A stretch of 64,000 nt of DNA from Eucalyptus grandis (Eukaryota; Streptophyta; Magnoliopsida; Myrtales; Myrtaceae), in assembly GCF_016545825.1 (NCBI RefSeq), contig NC_052622.1:4283001-4347000 (forward strand), in the 5' to 3' direction. Shown here one piece after another: positions 24,230 to 35,968 of this stretch (positions are counted from its first letter, which is position 1; every line of letters begins with the position of its first letter). Under the pieces are notes generated by a model, which was not told the origin of the DNA, searched no databases, and saw only the letters and a list, made by a program, of their open reading frames with translations. Both the position numbers and the translations under genes were made by a program.

Positions 24230-25126
24230 TTTAAACAAACTCTTTGGGCTTTGCCATAGGATTTCAATGTTTCCTTTTTTGACGTGAATTATCACTTGAT
24301 TATGCGCTTTTCAATATATATATTTTAGGAAAATATTTTCCAAATTTTCTAGCATTCGTTTTATAAAAATGAACTAGATGGTGAAAATATTTTTATCAAT
24401 GAAAAAAAAAGTCTTCTAAAATAAAGGAAAATATTTTTCACTTTTTAAGTTTGGGAAAATATTTTCCTCACTCATTCTCTTATCTCATACTCTTATCATC
24501 CTTCCTATCTCTCTTTTTATTTTATTTTATTTTATTTTTAAATTGAATTTTTAATTGTTTTCTTTTTTCTTTTCTTTTTCCTTGTGTCTTGGCCAATTGT
24601 CGGCAATCAGCCATAGGCGAGCCTAGGGCTTTTCAGATTGGCAAGCTATGCTCACCACTCAATGATCAAGCAAAGCCTTTACTAAGCAGCAAGCTCGTCG
24701 CCCGATCTAGCAAGGCCCAAGGCCTTGAGCTTGAGCCTCTCCGGGTTGGTGAGCGTGAGCCTTTGGTTCGCCTGGCTTGTTGATTTGATGAGGCTGAAGG
24801 CCTCAAGCTTTTGGCCGTCACTGTGGCCATGATGATCAACTAAAAAGAAGAAGGAGAAGGAAAAGAAAAAAATACAATGATTTTTTTTTTAAAGTAAAAA
24901 GAAAAAAAATGAAAAATGAAAAAAAAATTGATTTTTTTGAAAGATAAAAATTTGTTAAATGAGTGCACAAAGGAAATCAAATTGAATTTTCCAAACTGAA
25001 TGGTGGAAAATATTTTCTAATTCATTTTTAAGTTTAAACAAACACCGGAAAATATTATCATTTTCCCATAAAATGATTTCTTAAAAAATATTTTCCAAAA
25101 ATGCAATATTTTTTAGGAAACGAATG
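24230..25126. mobile_element. Probable TIR-type non-autonomous element
   Basis: Both sides are rich in ggaaaatattttcc-like palindromes. The left side has cattcgttt (about 24353) and the right side ends aaacgaatg (about 25118-25126), its reverse complement, so the unit looks like an inverted-repeat element. The centre (about 24590-24830) is GC-rich. No target-site duplication was recognised and no transposase is present. Boundaries are approximate. Confidence 0.4.
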
Positions 25127-28068
25127 AAGCCTTAGTAGATGTTGGTGTAAAAAATTGTTTAATTGACTAACCATGAATAGATATTTGCTTTGCCATGCAT
25201 GGCGTATGAATGCTCTTTGCAGACAATTGTGGCCATAAAGAAGGAGAATTCAAGAGAAATAAGATCCTAAAGCATTGAAGCTCTTCAAAATTGAAATAAC
25301 GAAAGATACAATAGTTCAAAAGTTTTGTTAAGTCAAAGTTGCCGAGAAGTCTTCCTGCAAATCTTTCAAGTCCAGCTTCTCCCTTTTCATCTAGCAAGCT
25401 TCCTTTATGGAGAAAAGGAAAAGTATTGATTTTTCTCTATAAGTTAGGGCATAAAGTGGCCAAACTAGCCTCAAATTAGGGTTTAAGCTTGTGTGCTGGC
25501 CATCGGCTGACATTTTCCGACAACTTAAATAAGGGTAATTTTGTCCAAAGTTTATAATTTGGTAGTATTCATGTATCAGACTGGAAGGTAAGACAATACA
25601 AAGGTGCAACTAAAATTCCCAACTAAATTGGGATTAGGTTTTCCCTTCTGATTTTCCGTTTTCTAGTCCATCCAATCACACTACTTGGAAACTCCTCCAT
25701 TTCTTCCTCTCCTCCCTCCCTTGCCAAGGTCATTGCTACTGCCCTCAACAACACCGTTGCTGCCATTGGGAAGTCTAATCTCTAATGTATCCGAGGATCG
25801 GGGGCCACCCTGGCAATGCCATCGTAGTCCCACCAGCAGGCCGTTCCTCCTCTTTTCACCGCATGGCTCCTCCACTCTCCTCCTCTTCCCGTCAGTTTTC
25901 TTAAGCCGCTTTTGATGCGAAATTGAGGTCTTGGAATTTGACATTTGTCGATCCACTTTTGATCGATGCTAGATTCAATGGTGATGATGTTGCCACAGAA
26001 TTCGACATCAGGGTTGCTGCAAAACCGAAGATTAGATCAGATCGGTTGAATGAGAATCGTTATATAGCTCATTCCAATGGCTTCACAAGCGAACCATAGT
26101 GGTTCTCGATCTTATGTCTAGGGCTGGATTATTTTATTCGATTCAATGCAGAATATGTCACTCTTGGATTATTATGCTACCCACCAAGGAACGTATTGTA
26201 TCCATAGTGGAAATGAAATCTAGTAGGATTTACAGTTATGGCTTTTAACCAGCTCATATCTCATTGTCCTGATTTGGGCTTCTAGCTACAACATTATCAT
26301 CATCAGTTCTCAATATGTAAATTCGGTATTTAGAAATATTAAGAGATGCAATCACTTATGGAGCTTGCTTTAGAACGAATCATGTGATGCTTTTGCTATG
26401 ATGCTTTTGCCTTTCAAATTTCTGGTTAAGCCCTTTCTAGTTCAACTTAGCAATCATTGATTTGGCTTATGCACTAACTAATCTTAATATATGTCCACGA
26501 GTGCTAAGTTTCATTGCAACTATAGAGGAAAATAATGATTAGACTCCACTTAAACAAGCTTTCACTACGCACTCTCTCTCGTCCCCATGCCCAATTTTTG
26601 TCCTGGTTTTCGTGAAAGTAAGTAATCTGACCATTAATGTTTAAGGAGTTTCATACATTAGTTACTATTTAGTTTCAAACTACTTCGCGGGTATCAAAGC
26701 TAAAGATGAGTTCGTAAGAAGATGGGGGAGTAACAATTTAACAAAAAAAATTCGGTAATGCTAATATAGAATGTAATTTTGATTCCTATACTATTAAGTT
26801 TGACTAATTTTAAGAGGGGAGGGGCTTTTTCTTTTTATCCTTATTATTATTTTTGATTTTGTGGAAAATATTTATGAGGAATGTGTTAGTCAATGCATAA
26901 TACACTTGTTAAACAACTAATTTATAATACTACCAAATTTTCCATGGCACTAACTTTAATGTTATCACATATGTTGTCTACACCTGAATTTTATGAACAA
27001 TTCAAGCGTCCGTCCTTGTAAAATTACAAAAATAGAAAATAGCAAAAACAACAAAAAGCAGTGAAAAAGAATGGATAAACAAATAAATAATAAACTAATA
27101 AAAATAAGGACTCTTAGAAAATGGTGGGTGTTAAAAAGGGGCTCTTCTAGTTCGTGGCCCAACTCACTTAGCTCTCCCTAGATGAAATTTCGTCGCAAGT
27201 GCATCAAGCCTGATCGGCTGCAATCCCTTTGGCCCACCCTATTAAGGCCACAACCCATTCCTAGTCAAAGATCGCTTAAAATCAGAATCCCATCATTTCC
27301 GATGCCATTAGTCGTCCTACGCCATTAACCGGAAATGACAATGGGTCAATTTTCCAATAATAGGAAATTTAAATAGAAATCTCAAGCCGGTAGACAAGTG
27401 AAAATTAAATATATTTCTTCAGAATTGAAGTTGCGAGAAAGAAAAGTGGAATTTTCCTTTCACAAGTGATATTAAAGCACTATTTATTCAAGCTAAATTA
27501 AGTCATGGACAGCATATTCCTATAATTTATGAAAGCGAATTTTAAGCCGCAAATTCCTTATATGAGTAATCAAAAGTGCCTTCCTAACAATAAAGGGGAC
27601 AAGAACAACCGACATAATCACCACCAAGGACATCTAGGAGGGACGGGGTGATGGAAGCTCGGCGATGGCCGATAGGCGACAAGCAAAGAGAGATCGATGC
27701 ATTCTCGGTTTTGAGTTGTGATTAATTATTGATGAAGTTGAGAGAAAAAAAGGAGGAAAACCACTAAAAATCCTAAAATATGCCCACTACGACACATCCA
27801 TCTTAAGTTTTTTTTTATGCGACCAAAGATTCCAAACTATATTTATATGATACATTTATCCTCTGTCAATGAGTATCGTTAAAAAAACTATCTATATGAA
27901 CGATGAAATCTAAACGGTGTTGACGTCAAATGAAATAAGAACAACTTAATCCAATATATATATAATCCTTCGGATGAAATCTTGACAAAAGGTAAATATG
28001 TCATATTTGTACAAATTTAGGATTTTTGATGTCATAAGAACTAGAGTAAATATGCCATATACATAATT
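25127..28068. other. Intergenic region without a supported gene
   Basis: The first 100 bases or so resemble 28588-28720 (agtagatgttggtgtaaaaa versus agtagacattggtgtaaaaa, then tttgccatgc). The rest shows no recognisable coding signal; a proline/leucine-rich open frame at 25685-25915 is low-complexity. Confidence 0.4.
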
Positions 28069-28642
28069 TTGAGCTTTTGCGAAACAAAAAGAAAAATAAA
28101 TGCAACAAAAATAAATATAATTTGGAGTTTTTTTGCCGGCTTTTTCTGGAAACGACGGTGGGTTAATTTTCCCTTTTATTCTCTGTTATTTTCAAATTCA
28201 ATGCCTTTTTTCATCCAAAGAACAACCACTGGCTTCACCTGTTTGCCCCGTTTTCCCACACAAAATCCGAATCATCTCCATCCACCCCCTCCCTTCGCTT
28301 CGCGCTTTTTTTTTTAAATTCTCCGTCGTTTTTCTCTTCGTACTCGCCTCTGCCAATCTTCACGCTCGGCATATCGTCTCGGATGATGACCACACAAAAT
28401 CCTCGGCTGTGCGGTTGAAGGAGCGACGCCGGACCAGTGGAGGTGCCGAGAGCGAAACCCAAAGAATCTCATCCTTCGAATCGGCAGGATCTTATCCAGA
28501 TGATGATGACGATCCATCCAACCTCAGCCTTGGCAATTGGATAAAAGGCTCTTGTAAACATTTAACACAGTTGAACAATGAGCAATTTAGTAGACATTGG
28601 TGTAAAAATTTCCTTAATTTACTAACCAATGAAAAGATGTAA
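28069..28642 (+). other. Open reading frame of unknown nature
   Basis: Plus-strand frames here, the longest 169 codons from 28133, include a hydrophobic stretch (FKFSVVFLFVLASANLHA) followed by a polar Arg/Ser/Asp-rich part (SAGSYPDDDDDPSNLS). The local rise in GC and the CT-rich flank could be a gene's 5' end, but no splice continuation or family match was recognised. I would not call this a gene. Confidence 0.2.
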
Positions 28643-29149
28643 CATAGATTGGAAATTGCTTTGCCATGCGTATCACAATTTAGTTAATTTGACAAAATAA
28701 ATTGCAAATGCTCTTCGCATGGGAAGAAACTAAAAAACTTCAATTTGCGCCCACATGTGAGAAGACTTATCACAAAATCTTGAAAAAATCGAAAAGAGAC
28801 AATGAAAATAATCTGATGTAAGTTCACAGGAGCTTGCACATCATGGTTGCGCTGGCTTAAGGGAAGTGTATTCTATGTTACTACCCTTTATAATTATAAA
28901 GGCCAGGTTAAGTCACCAGAAACCTTAAAGAAGCACCTAATTTGAGAGATTGTCTCCTGAGATGGAAGTTACAGAATCGACATTAGTTATCAGCTCTCTT
29001 GACTTTACGACTCCTGCCCACATGGTGATTATTAAGTCTAGGATTAAGGAAAGGTATCGAACACATTCAGGACCATTCCATTCATTGGAACAAAACTCAT
29101 GCCTTTATCCATTTTGCCGAATTCAGCCTAGCAACTCTGATGTATAGTA

Positions 29150-30617
29150 TTTGGATATATTAATTGGCCAACTCTTTTTAGTGGTTCTGAAGATGCATAC
29201 TCTGAACACGATATCGTCCCTTTCAATAAAGCTTGAACACACACACATGTCTTTTACCTTCAAAGAAGTTTCTCTCGTGAATGCGGCCCAACCAGCAGAT
29301 GACTTTCCATAATTTTCATGGCTGATGAGCTTCAACAGCCATGCTTTGTGTGGAAATATGAGAGCCACGGTGTGCGGGCTTTTCTTAATGTGCTTCTTCG
29401 GGAATGAACCGATAACTCTCTGTATAAGTAGACGTTTCGCAATTTTGTCATCAGAGAGGAGAAAACAAACAATGAAATCTTAGGAAGACAGTATGAGGAT
29501 TTTTTTTTTTAAAAACCATGTAAAGGATAAAAAAAACAAAATTATCGCCACATGATTAAATAGTTAGAGCTAACATAGTCTAGCGACTCTCTGATTTAAA
29601 TCCAAGAGTTGTTATTGTCATGAGGATCTTACTATATTGCTTTTCTTCAGATATGTTCACCTCACTGCAATATGGAAGAAAGGATAATCGAGTATAAATT
29701 TGCTGGCTGGCTCAAGCTCTTCACAAGCCCGGCTCTCTCAGCTTCCTGCAGTAGTTGCAAACAGAACATGAATAAAGCTTTAGCTTTTAGGCGTATTCTG
29801 TTCTTGTAATGTAAAACTTATATCTACCGACATAGCAACCCTAAATCAATAGATCTAAGTCTTAATAATGGTCTAGCTTTCTGAGGCCTATATGTACGCC
29901 AATACAATTCTCAGCACAATCAAATCTGATATGACCAGCTTGGCTTGTTTCCATTATTTTTGAGATCTCCCAACACATACATATGTTCATGCGGTAGAAC
30001 TATAGAGAAACATCACAAGAATGAATTAACTCTAACACAGTTTCTCTTAGCCTAACCACATGGAGAGTTCCTGTACAGAATTCAAATCAAACACAAGAAC
30101 AACATAGTCAAGGGAGAATTAGCTCACACCTTGAAAATCTTGTGATGAGCAGTTCAAACTTCTATGCCTCTGCAAACTTTGCTTATGAATGTGCATAAGA
30201 GCTGCCATGAACTTTGCAAACCTGATTAAATTCCTTTTCCATACAAAACTGAGGGCACTTGGCTGAATGCAATTCATCCCCCCAGACTACAAGCTCGATT
30301 GAAACATCACGGCAATCAAAAGCACCTTCCACTTTCAGCAAGGCAATTCTACAATTGCTGAGGCTCAGTACCTCACATCGACATTGATTGGCGGATATTC
30401 TATCTCGGACATCCTTTCATCAATTATGGTGACATGGAAAATGGAGTCCCCTTCAGATTAGAAGATCAAAAATTGACCCTCACAGATAGAGTGATGCTCC
30501 GCTAATTCATTCCAACCCTTTGCTAGCCAAATCATCTCATCACATTTTTCCAATTCCACAAGCCAAATAATTGCACCATTCTCTCAAAAGCATTTTCTTG
30601 AACCTCTTTGGTATTCC
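29150..30617 (-). pseudogene. B3-domain (REM/VRN1-like) pseudogene, second copy
   Basis: After a CAG acceptor (30618-30620) the exon begins GIPKRFKKMLLRE, shifts frame, then reads NGAIIWLVELEKCDEMIWLAKGW, ELAEHHSICEGQFLIF, a TAA (30458-30460) and SEGDSIFHVTIID. The linker (about 29650-29755) reads KFILDYPFFHIAVR, a TGA (29657-29659), then TYLKKSNIV. The C-terminal B3 domain (about 29150-29485) is largely open: FIVCFLLSDDKIAKRLL, KLISHENYGKSSAGWAAFTR, RDDIVFRVCIF. The linker TGA falls at the same place as in copy 1; the TAA is private to this copy. Family certain, function very unlikely. Confidence 0.8.
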
Positions 30618-30939
30618 CTGTAGGTAAAATAAAACCCATAATCTTAATGAGCCTATGAGACTTGATTTCAAATTCAAAATGAAGAACAACATAACAAGAA
30701 TGCATAAACCAAAAAGGACATCTTGAAGCATATACTGTTCAGTTCATTCAGATTAGGAATGTGGCATTAATGAATGTGCACCTGGATTATGATCAACCTC
30801 ATAAACCCAATCAGCATAGAAGTACACTTCCTTGATTCCTCAATACTATATAAAGGAGTTATTATTTGGAATACTTAATTCATTTTGGACTAGCGAAAGT
30901 GACGCTTCCAGAGTTCATCTCAATCAATGTAAATCAAGT

Positions 30940-31060
30940 CCTAACCAGCACTAGTGAATATGTAGACTCTGAATACAAAATCATCCCTATCAATGAGTTT
31001 CTACATGCAGATGACTTTCTCTTGTCAAAGTGGGCACGCCCCCAAAAAAAAAAAAAAAAA
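30940..31060 (-). pseudogene. Fragment of an upstream B3 domain, second copy
   Basis: The minus strand reads KLIDRDDFVFRVYIFTSAG then a stop, matching ELIDREDVVFRIYMFTSAS of the 2.2-kb fragment. The preceding GW-containing strand is disrupted by a deletion and an A run of about 21 (near 31046). Only the domain end is left before the assembly gap. Confidence 0.6.
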
Positions 31061-31699
31061 AAAAATCTCGTCCTCAACTCCTTAGTTTCACCATCCATGA
31101 CCTGTCCGAATACCTTATGGTCAAAATTTGCTTAATTTCCTGAATACGTTACGTGATGAATTGAACAGGAGCAAACTACCCATCTACATGGTGGAAAAAA
31201 CCAACATATGGTGAAGAACAGACTAAGACATAAGCAAACCCTAATGAGAGAATCAAATTGTACACAGTGTGAGTTTTAAGCATAACTTGCTAGTTTTAGG
31301 AGTTTAACAGATAGTAAACCATATAACGAAAAAGTCATCAATCCAAAGTCAAGGTCAAATCTATGCTCCCGAAATGCAACAGGGTACACATTTGGAAGAA
31401 GCTTTCCAGGTCCTATTAAATATTTAAAACATATGAATTTCAGCCACACAGACCACAATCACAGGGGAAAAAGCAGTCACACTGATGACTGGAACATGGA
31501 TGGAATTGAAAATTTTTAAGCTGTTTGATTCTTTCAAGCACAGCTCAAAAAAGGTTTTATCAATCTATTGGTTCAATTTGACAAAGTAAAATCATCTTTT
31601 TCCCCCCCAAATCTGATTAATATAACAAAAGACAACAGTATCTCCAATTTGACAACAAAATTATCAGTCATTAGATCTAGAATGAAATTTCAAAATCAT

Positions 31700-31799
31700 N
31701 NNNNNNNNNNNNNNNNNNNNNNNNNNNNNNNNNNNNNNNNNNNNNNNNNNNNNNNNNNNNNNNNNNNNNNNNNNNNNNNNNNNNNNNNNNNNNNNNNNN
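31700..31799. other. Assembly gap (100 N)
   Basis: Exactly 100 N, a usual placeholder for a gap of unknown size. Open frames crossing it are meaningless. Confidence 0.95.
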
Positions 31800-34782
31800 A
31801 GTGCCAAGCCAGACCGGTTGTAAAGACCATTCTATATAATGATCTGTTGTCTTCTTTTTTAGATCCCAGGTGACATCGGTAATTAGCATGGAAAACTGTC
31901 TTCTTCATCTTCTGATAATTTTGGCACTTGAATTGGGAGTATTGGTATCTCCTAGCTTGGATTCCAGCGGGTGTCTCACATGGTTCTCGAATCTGCCTTC
32001 ATTGCATGCAAAGCAGGCTATAAGGCTTGGCTTTTCTCTTGCTACTTCGTTTATTTAATGAGTCACGATATGAAAATCGCCCTTAAAACTATGACTTGCT
32101 AGGACCGGGATATATATGATGATGATTTTCAGCAAGCAGGTCCTTTTGTTGGAGCTGTAGGATGTTAATGCCCGGCCGGTTTTTGACATGGCATTTATCT
32201 CTTCTAAAGTAGAATTTTTGTGAATCACTCCATTGCTCTATTTTTCGATTATAAGTAATGCTCGAGATTACTCGAACCTTTTAGCAAAACTGATTTTAAA
32301 GTGATGTATGAGACTTCTGTTGAGTGCTTCCATTAATTTGTTTATTGCTTACCCACTAATATTTGCGACATTGCTTTACAAGTTTTGTGAAACCAAATCC
32401 AGTAACTCAATGTTACTCGTTAAAAATCTCCATTGTTTGTTCTGGTGGGAAATTGATTCAATTTCTCATTTCAATCAGGTTGATCCAAACAGTATTTGCC
32501 ATTGCAATGGGGACTAAATGCAAGTCCTAGTCCACTTCAATGTATCTTAAAGGAGCCTGTTTTTGAAGACCTAGCTTTGATTTTCAGTTCGTAATCTCTT
32601 TATATCAGGTCGATTTCATTTTCGACCTGTGGGTCTGACTAATTATTGGTGCGAGCCTGTTGATCGAAGAACTCGAAGTCAGGAAGAGGAGGAGGAGGGT
32701 AGAAATTCCCCCAATTTCAGACGGAGGAGGTCCGTGACAGCGTGCTTGTGTAGGTTGATTGGGCTAAGCGATTGGATAATAGCAAGCGGTGAAGTCGGAT
32801 TTGAGGCTTCTCGAGGACTCGATGTATTAATTCATTGAGGATATGAGAGAAAGAGATCGTCACTCCTAACCGGCCGTAGGAGCCAAAAGAGCTCGAGCAG
32901 GAGGACATGGTCACCGGCAAATTGGAGGAGGAAGTGCCGATGGTACCTGCTGGTGTTTGGATTGGTAAGGTTCTCGACAAAGATGGCGTTAAGCAAGATG
33001 AGGTCTGCAATGTCGAGAAGAGGGGTTGTGCGGCGGCAGCGGTGAGGTCTGCAGCTTACGGGTAGAGGAGGAGGTGGCGGCAGCCAAGTAATAGGAGGAG
33101 CTTTAATTTTTTTTTTTTTTTTTTTTTTGCAGGTTAGATTTTTGTACGGATCATGTTTTTTCCACTCCTCCTATGGCTTGAATACTCCCTTTCACAAATG
33201 TCTTGACCATTGTGTGGCCACAATTTAGCACGTTTCATTTAAACTCTGCTAGAGAGAAGAAAGTGGTTCTTTCCTTTTGCTTTGTTTCCTCTTTTTTTTT
33301 TTTTTTTTTTTTCTTTGTGGGTCTCAATTTCTGTATTCTTACCACTTCTCTTCTTGCAGGTGATCCTCTTCTTTCCACGCCTTTGATGTCTCCCAACAAT
33401 AATGTTGTTTGGTGTAACATTGTGAATTAAGGGCTGGTTAAAAGTTTTCTCATTTTGGTGTGGTTGTAATGCTAAGGATAAAGAGGGAAATAAATTTGTG
33501 ATATGCAGGGGAACACACGTTTGATCTTTTGATCTGAAAAAGGGGTACTGGGAGTATGTCTGGACAATGTTCTCATTACGGTAAAAGCAAGTGGTTGTTC
33601 AGCAATTGTAGGGACCTCACTAAGTTATACTCCAACAGGGAGCCTTGAACTATCATCACTAAAGTCAACAAAGTTTTGGAGTCTCTGACTTTACGAGTAA
33701 GGAATGAAAGGCTGTAGTTGCGTAATATGGGAAACCATTGTTCATTTTTTTTTTTTTTTTTAAATTTATAGCAAAGGAAGAGCCATATAAAATATGCTTA
33801 GAGATTGGACAACGGGAACCACCCAAGTGCAACGGATAGAGTCATCGAGAGGACAAATTATCCGCCAAAAAAGATATTCTGGGCACACACACAAGAGACG
33901 CTCACGACCCCTGTTTTTTTCCATTTTATTACCCTCTTCAATTCACAAAAGTCACCACCAGATTGGTTCTATTCCTATTGATTTTTTTTTTTGAGTTGTT
34001 CGTCTGTTCAGATTTAACTTCTTTCATTTTGTCTGTTCTAATCTCATGGGTTAGTTTTAATTAAGCCATAAGTGTGCCAAACTATCACATTTCATTGTTT
34101 AAAGCTGAGTCCCAATTGTTATCGATTTGTACGACCATGGCCGCCTCACCTTTATATCCATTGAATCATTAAACACGCTTATCATTGTTGGACAAGCCAT
34201 TGGTATCGATGTGATGTTTTGATGAAGAATAGGTTATGATTTGTCTTCACTTATTCTTGCTTGAGTAAGTTAAAAATCAAGAGCATTGTTGTTGGTAGAC
34301 ACAAAGGTGTGGAACGAAAAGAAATTCTCGCAAGAGAGTGACGAAGATGAAGGAAAGTGGGACCTCAAGAAAAGAAAAAAGAAAGAAAAATAAAGGAGGG
34401 CTGAAACATTGACTATTGAAGCATCCTAAATAGTAGGCCGCATAAGGGTTAATATGGTCAAATTATTAGTCGAATGGAGTGTTTAAACCCAAGGAGCGGA
34501 AAAAATGCGGCTCCTTCATAATTATTGGGCCTTTTTCTTTATCTTTTGGCAAGTCAAATGGGTTGGTTTGGGTTGGATGTAGTTTAGATTAGGCATGGGT
34601 CATATGAATCATTCAGGAAATAAATGGATTAATGTAAGTTAAATGACTGGATTTAGATCAAACTCATATATGACCTACCTAAACCTAACTCACCCATTTG
34701 CCACCCCTTGCCAATACCATCCTTTCGATTCATGGCTCTTGAGACATTTTGCACCATCATTTCTGTTAGAGGAATGATTGTT
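31800..34782. other. Region without a supported gene
   Basis: Contains poly-T runs (about 33109-33128, 33294-33312 and 33748-33761) and a GAG-rich patch near 32680-32720. Short open frames are not recognisable and the homology to 1-3.6 kb does not visibly resume after the gap. Confidence 0.4.
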
Positions 34783-35262
34783 CAAAAAGTCAAATTTATT
34801 GGACGATAGCTAATTTAGTCATAAACTTTTTGATTGTGTTAATTTATTCATTTCAATCAATTTTGATTGAAAATTGCTAATGTGGATGCCAGCCGGCTTA
34901 CGTGGCATGATCAGACACTAATGCTGGCGTAAAAGATTTTTGATATATATTTTTTAAAATTTTCTAGAATTTTTTATAGTCATTTCTTTTTATCCCTTTA
35001 CTTTCACCAATGGCTAGTCTTAGGCAAAGGCCAGTCTCTGGCCATCGCTTGAGACCGGCCATTGTGAAAAGAAAAAAGGGCAAAAAAGGAAGGAAAAATT
35101 ATAAAAATTATAAAAATTTCCAAAAATAATTCACGTCAGTGTTGGTTATGCAATGTAAATGAGCTAGCATTAGTGATTCCTGCCAAAATTAATAAAATGT
35201 CAAAAAAGTTATGATTAAATTAGTGCCAAATTTAAGATTGATTTGGCTATTGTTCAAGGGGC
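34783..35262. mobile_element. Degenerate foldback (MULE-like) element
   Basis: The left arm (about 34808-34920: taatttagtcataaacttttt, then ttttgattgaaaattgctaatg) and the right arm (about 35140-35250) are imperfect reverse complements (right arm inverted: taatttaatcataactttttt, then attttggcaggaatcactaatg). The centre has the same organisation as the intact element at 43.7 kb: AT-rich shoulders and a short GC-richer core near 35010-35065. It is an older relative with worn ends; I could not fix a target duplication. Confidence 0.5.
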
Positions 35263-35790
35263 GTGGGACATTTTAGATAGTTTTTCCTTCCGTTAAATGA
35301 TGCATGAATTTCGAAAATGAGAGGTGTATTATTGTGGTTAAATGATTGATTTAAAGAGACCAAGATCCTGAGACGAACCGTTCTTTATCTCCAGGTGCAA
35401 GTAATGTAATGAGACGTGACTAGACCGATGGGCTGGCCCCTAATTTTGTGTGTGTCAATGTGCACATCTCCAAACCAAAAAAGTGACCGATTTACATGGT
35501 GAAAGGGAGCAAATCAATTCTAGGCACCAATGGCTAATCATCTTGAGAACATGAGTCCTATCATTTGCCTCCACGCACAATGTCGATTCGACCATACAAA
35601 AAGGTGGCACTAATTTCGAGATGTAGCTTTCTAAGTGGACCCCTTTGACATTTGTCCTTGACTTTTACCCTTGTGACCACAATAAATTCCTTACGTCTGC
35701 ACCGAAAATTTTAACTTCTTAATTGAAAAAAAAAATTATACCTAAATATATTATACAAATATCAATTTTGGACATAAAATTTTGACAATT

Positions 35791-35968
35791 ACCAATTTAA
35801 TGTTAAATTTTTGCACGAAATTTCAATATAATTATTTTGACCATTTTTTGCCTAAATTAGGGTCATTATTGATTATCTTTGTGATATACTGATATATTAG
35901 CTAATTCGAATAAAAATTGCCCAAAATGATTATATTGAAATTTCACACAAAAATTTAGAATTAAATAG
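35791..35968. mobile_element. Hairpin MITE-like element
   Basis: The left arm taaatttttgcacgaaattt (from 35804), with caatataat following, and the inverted right arm taaatttttgtgtgaaattt (ending 35957) form a long near-perfect stem of about 50 bases with further imperfect pairing outwards. It has the size and shape of a miniature inverted-repeat element. No coding capacity. Confidence 0.5.

Larger units (their letters stand above)
28748..31699. repeat. Segmental duplication, copy 2 (B3 pseudogene block)
   Basis: Direct-orientation homologue of 1-2960 with many substitutions and indels but conserved order throughout. The match runs up to the assembly gap at 31700, so the right edge of the duplication is hidden. 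The two copies lie on either side of the NLR locus. Confidence 0.8.

Noticed and set aside
31568..31908. Open frames crossing the N gap
   Set aside because: They are artefacts of unknown bases.
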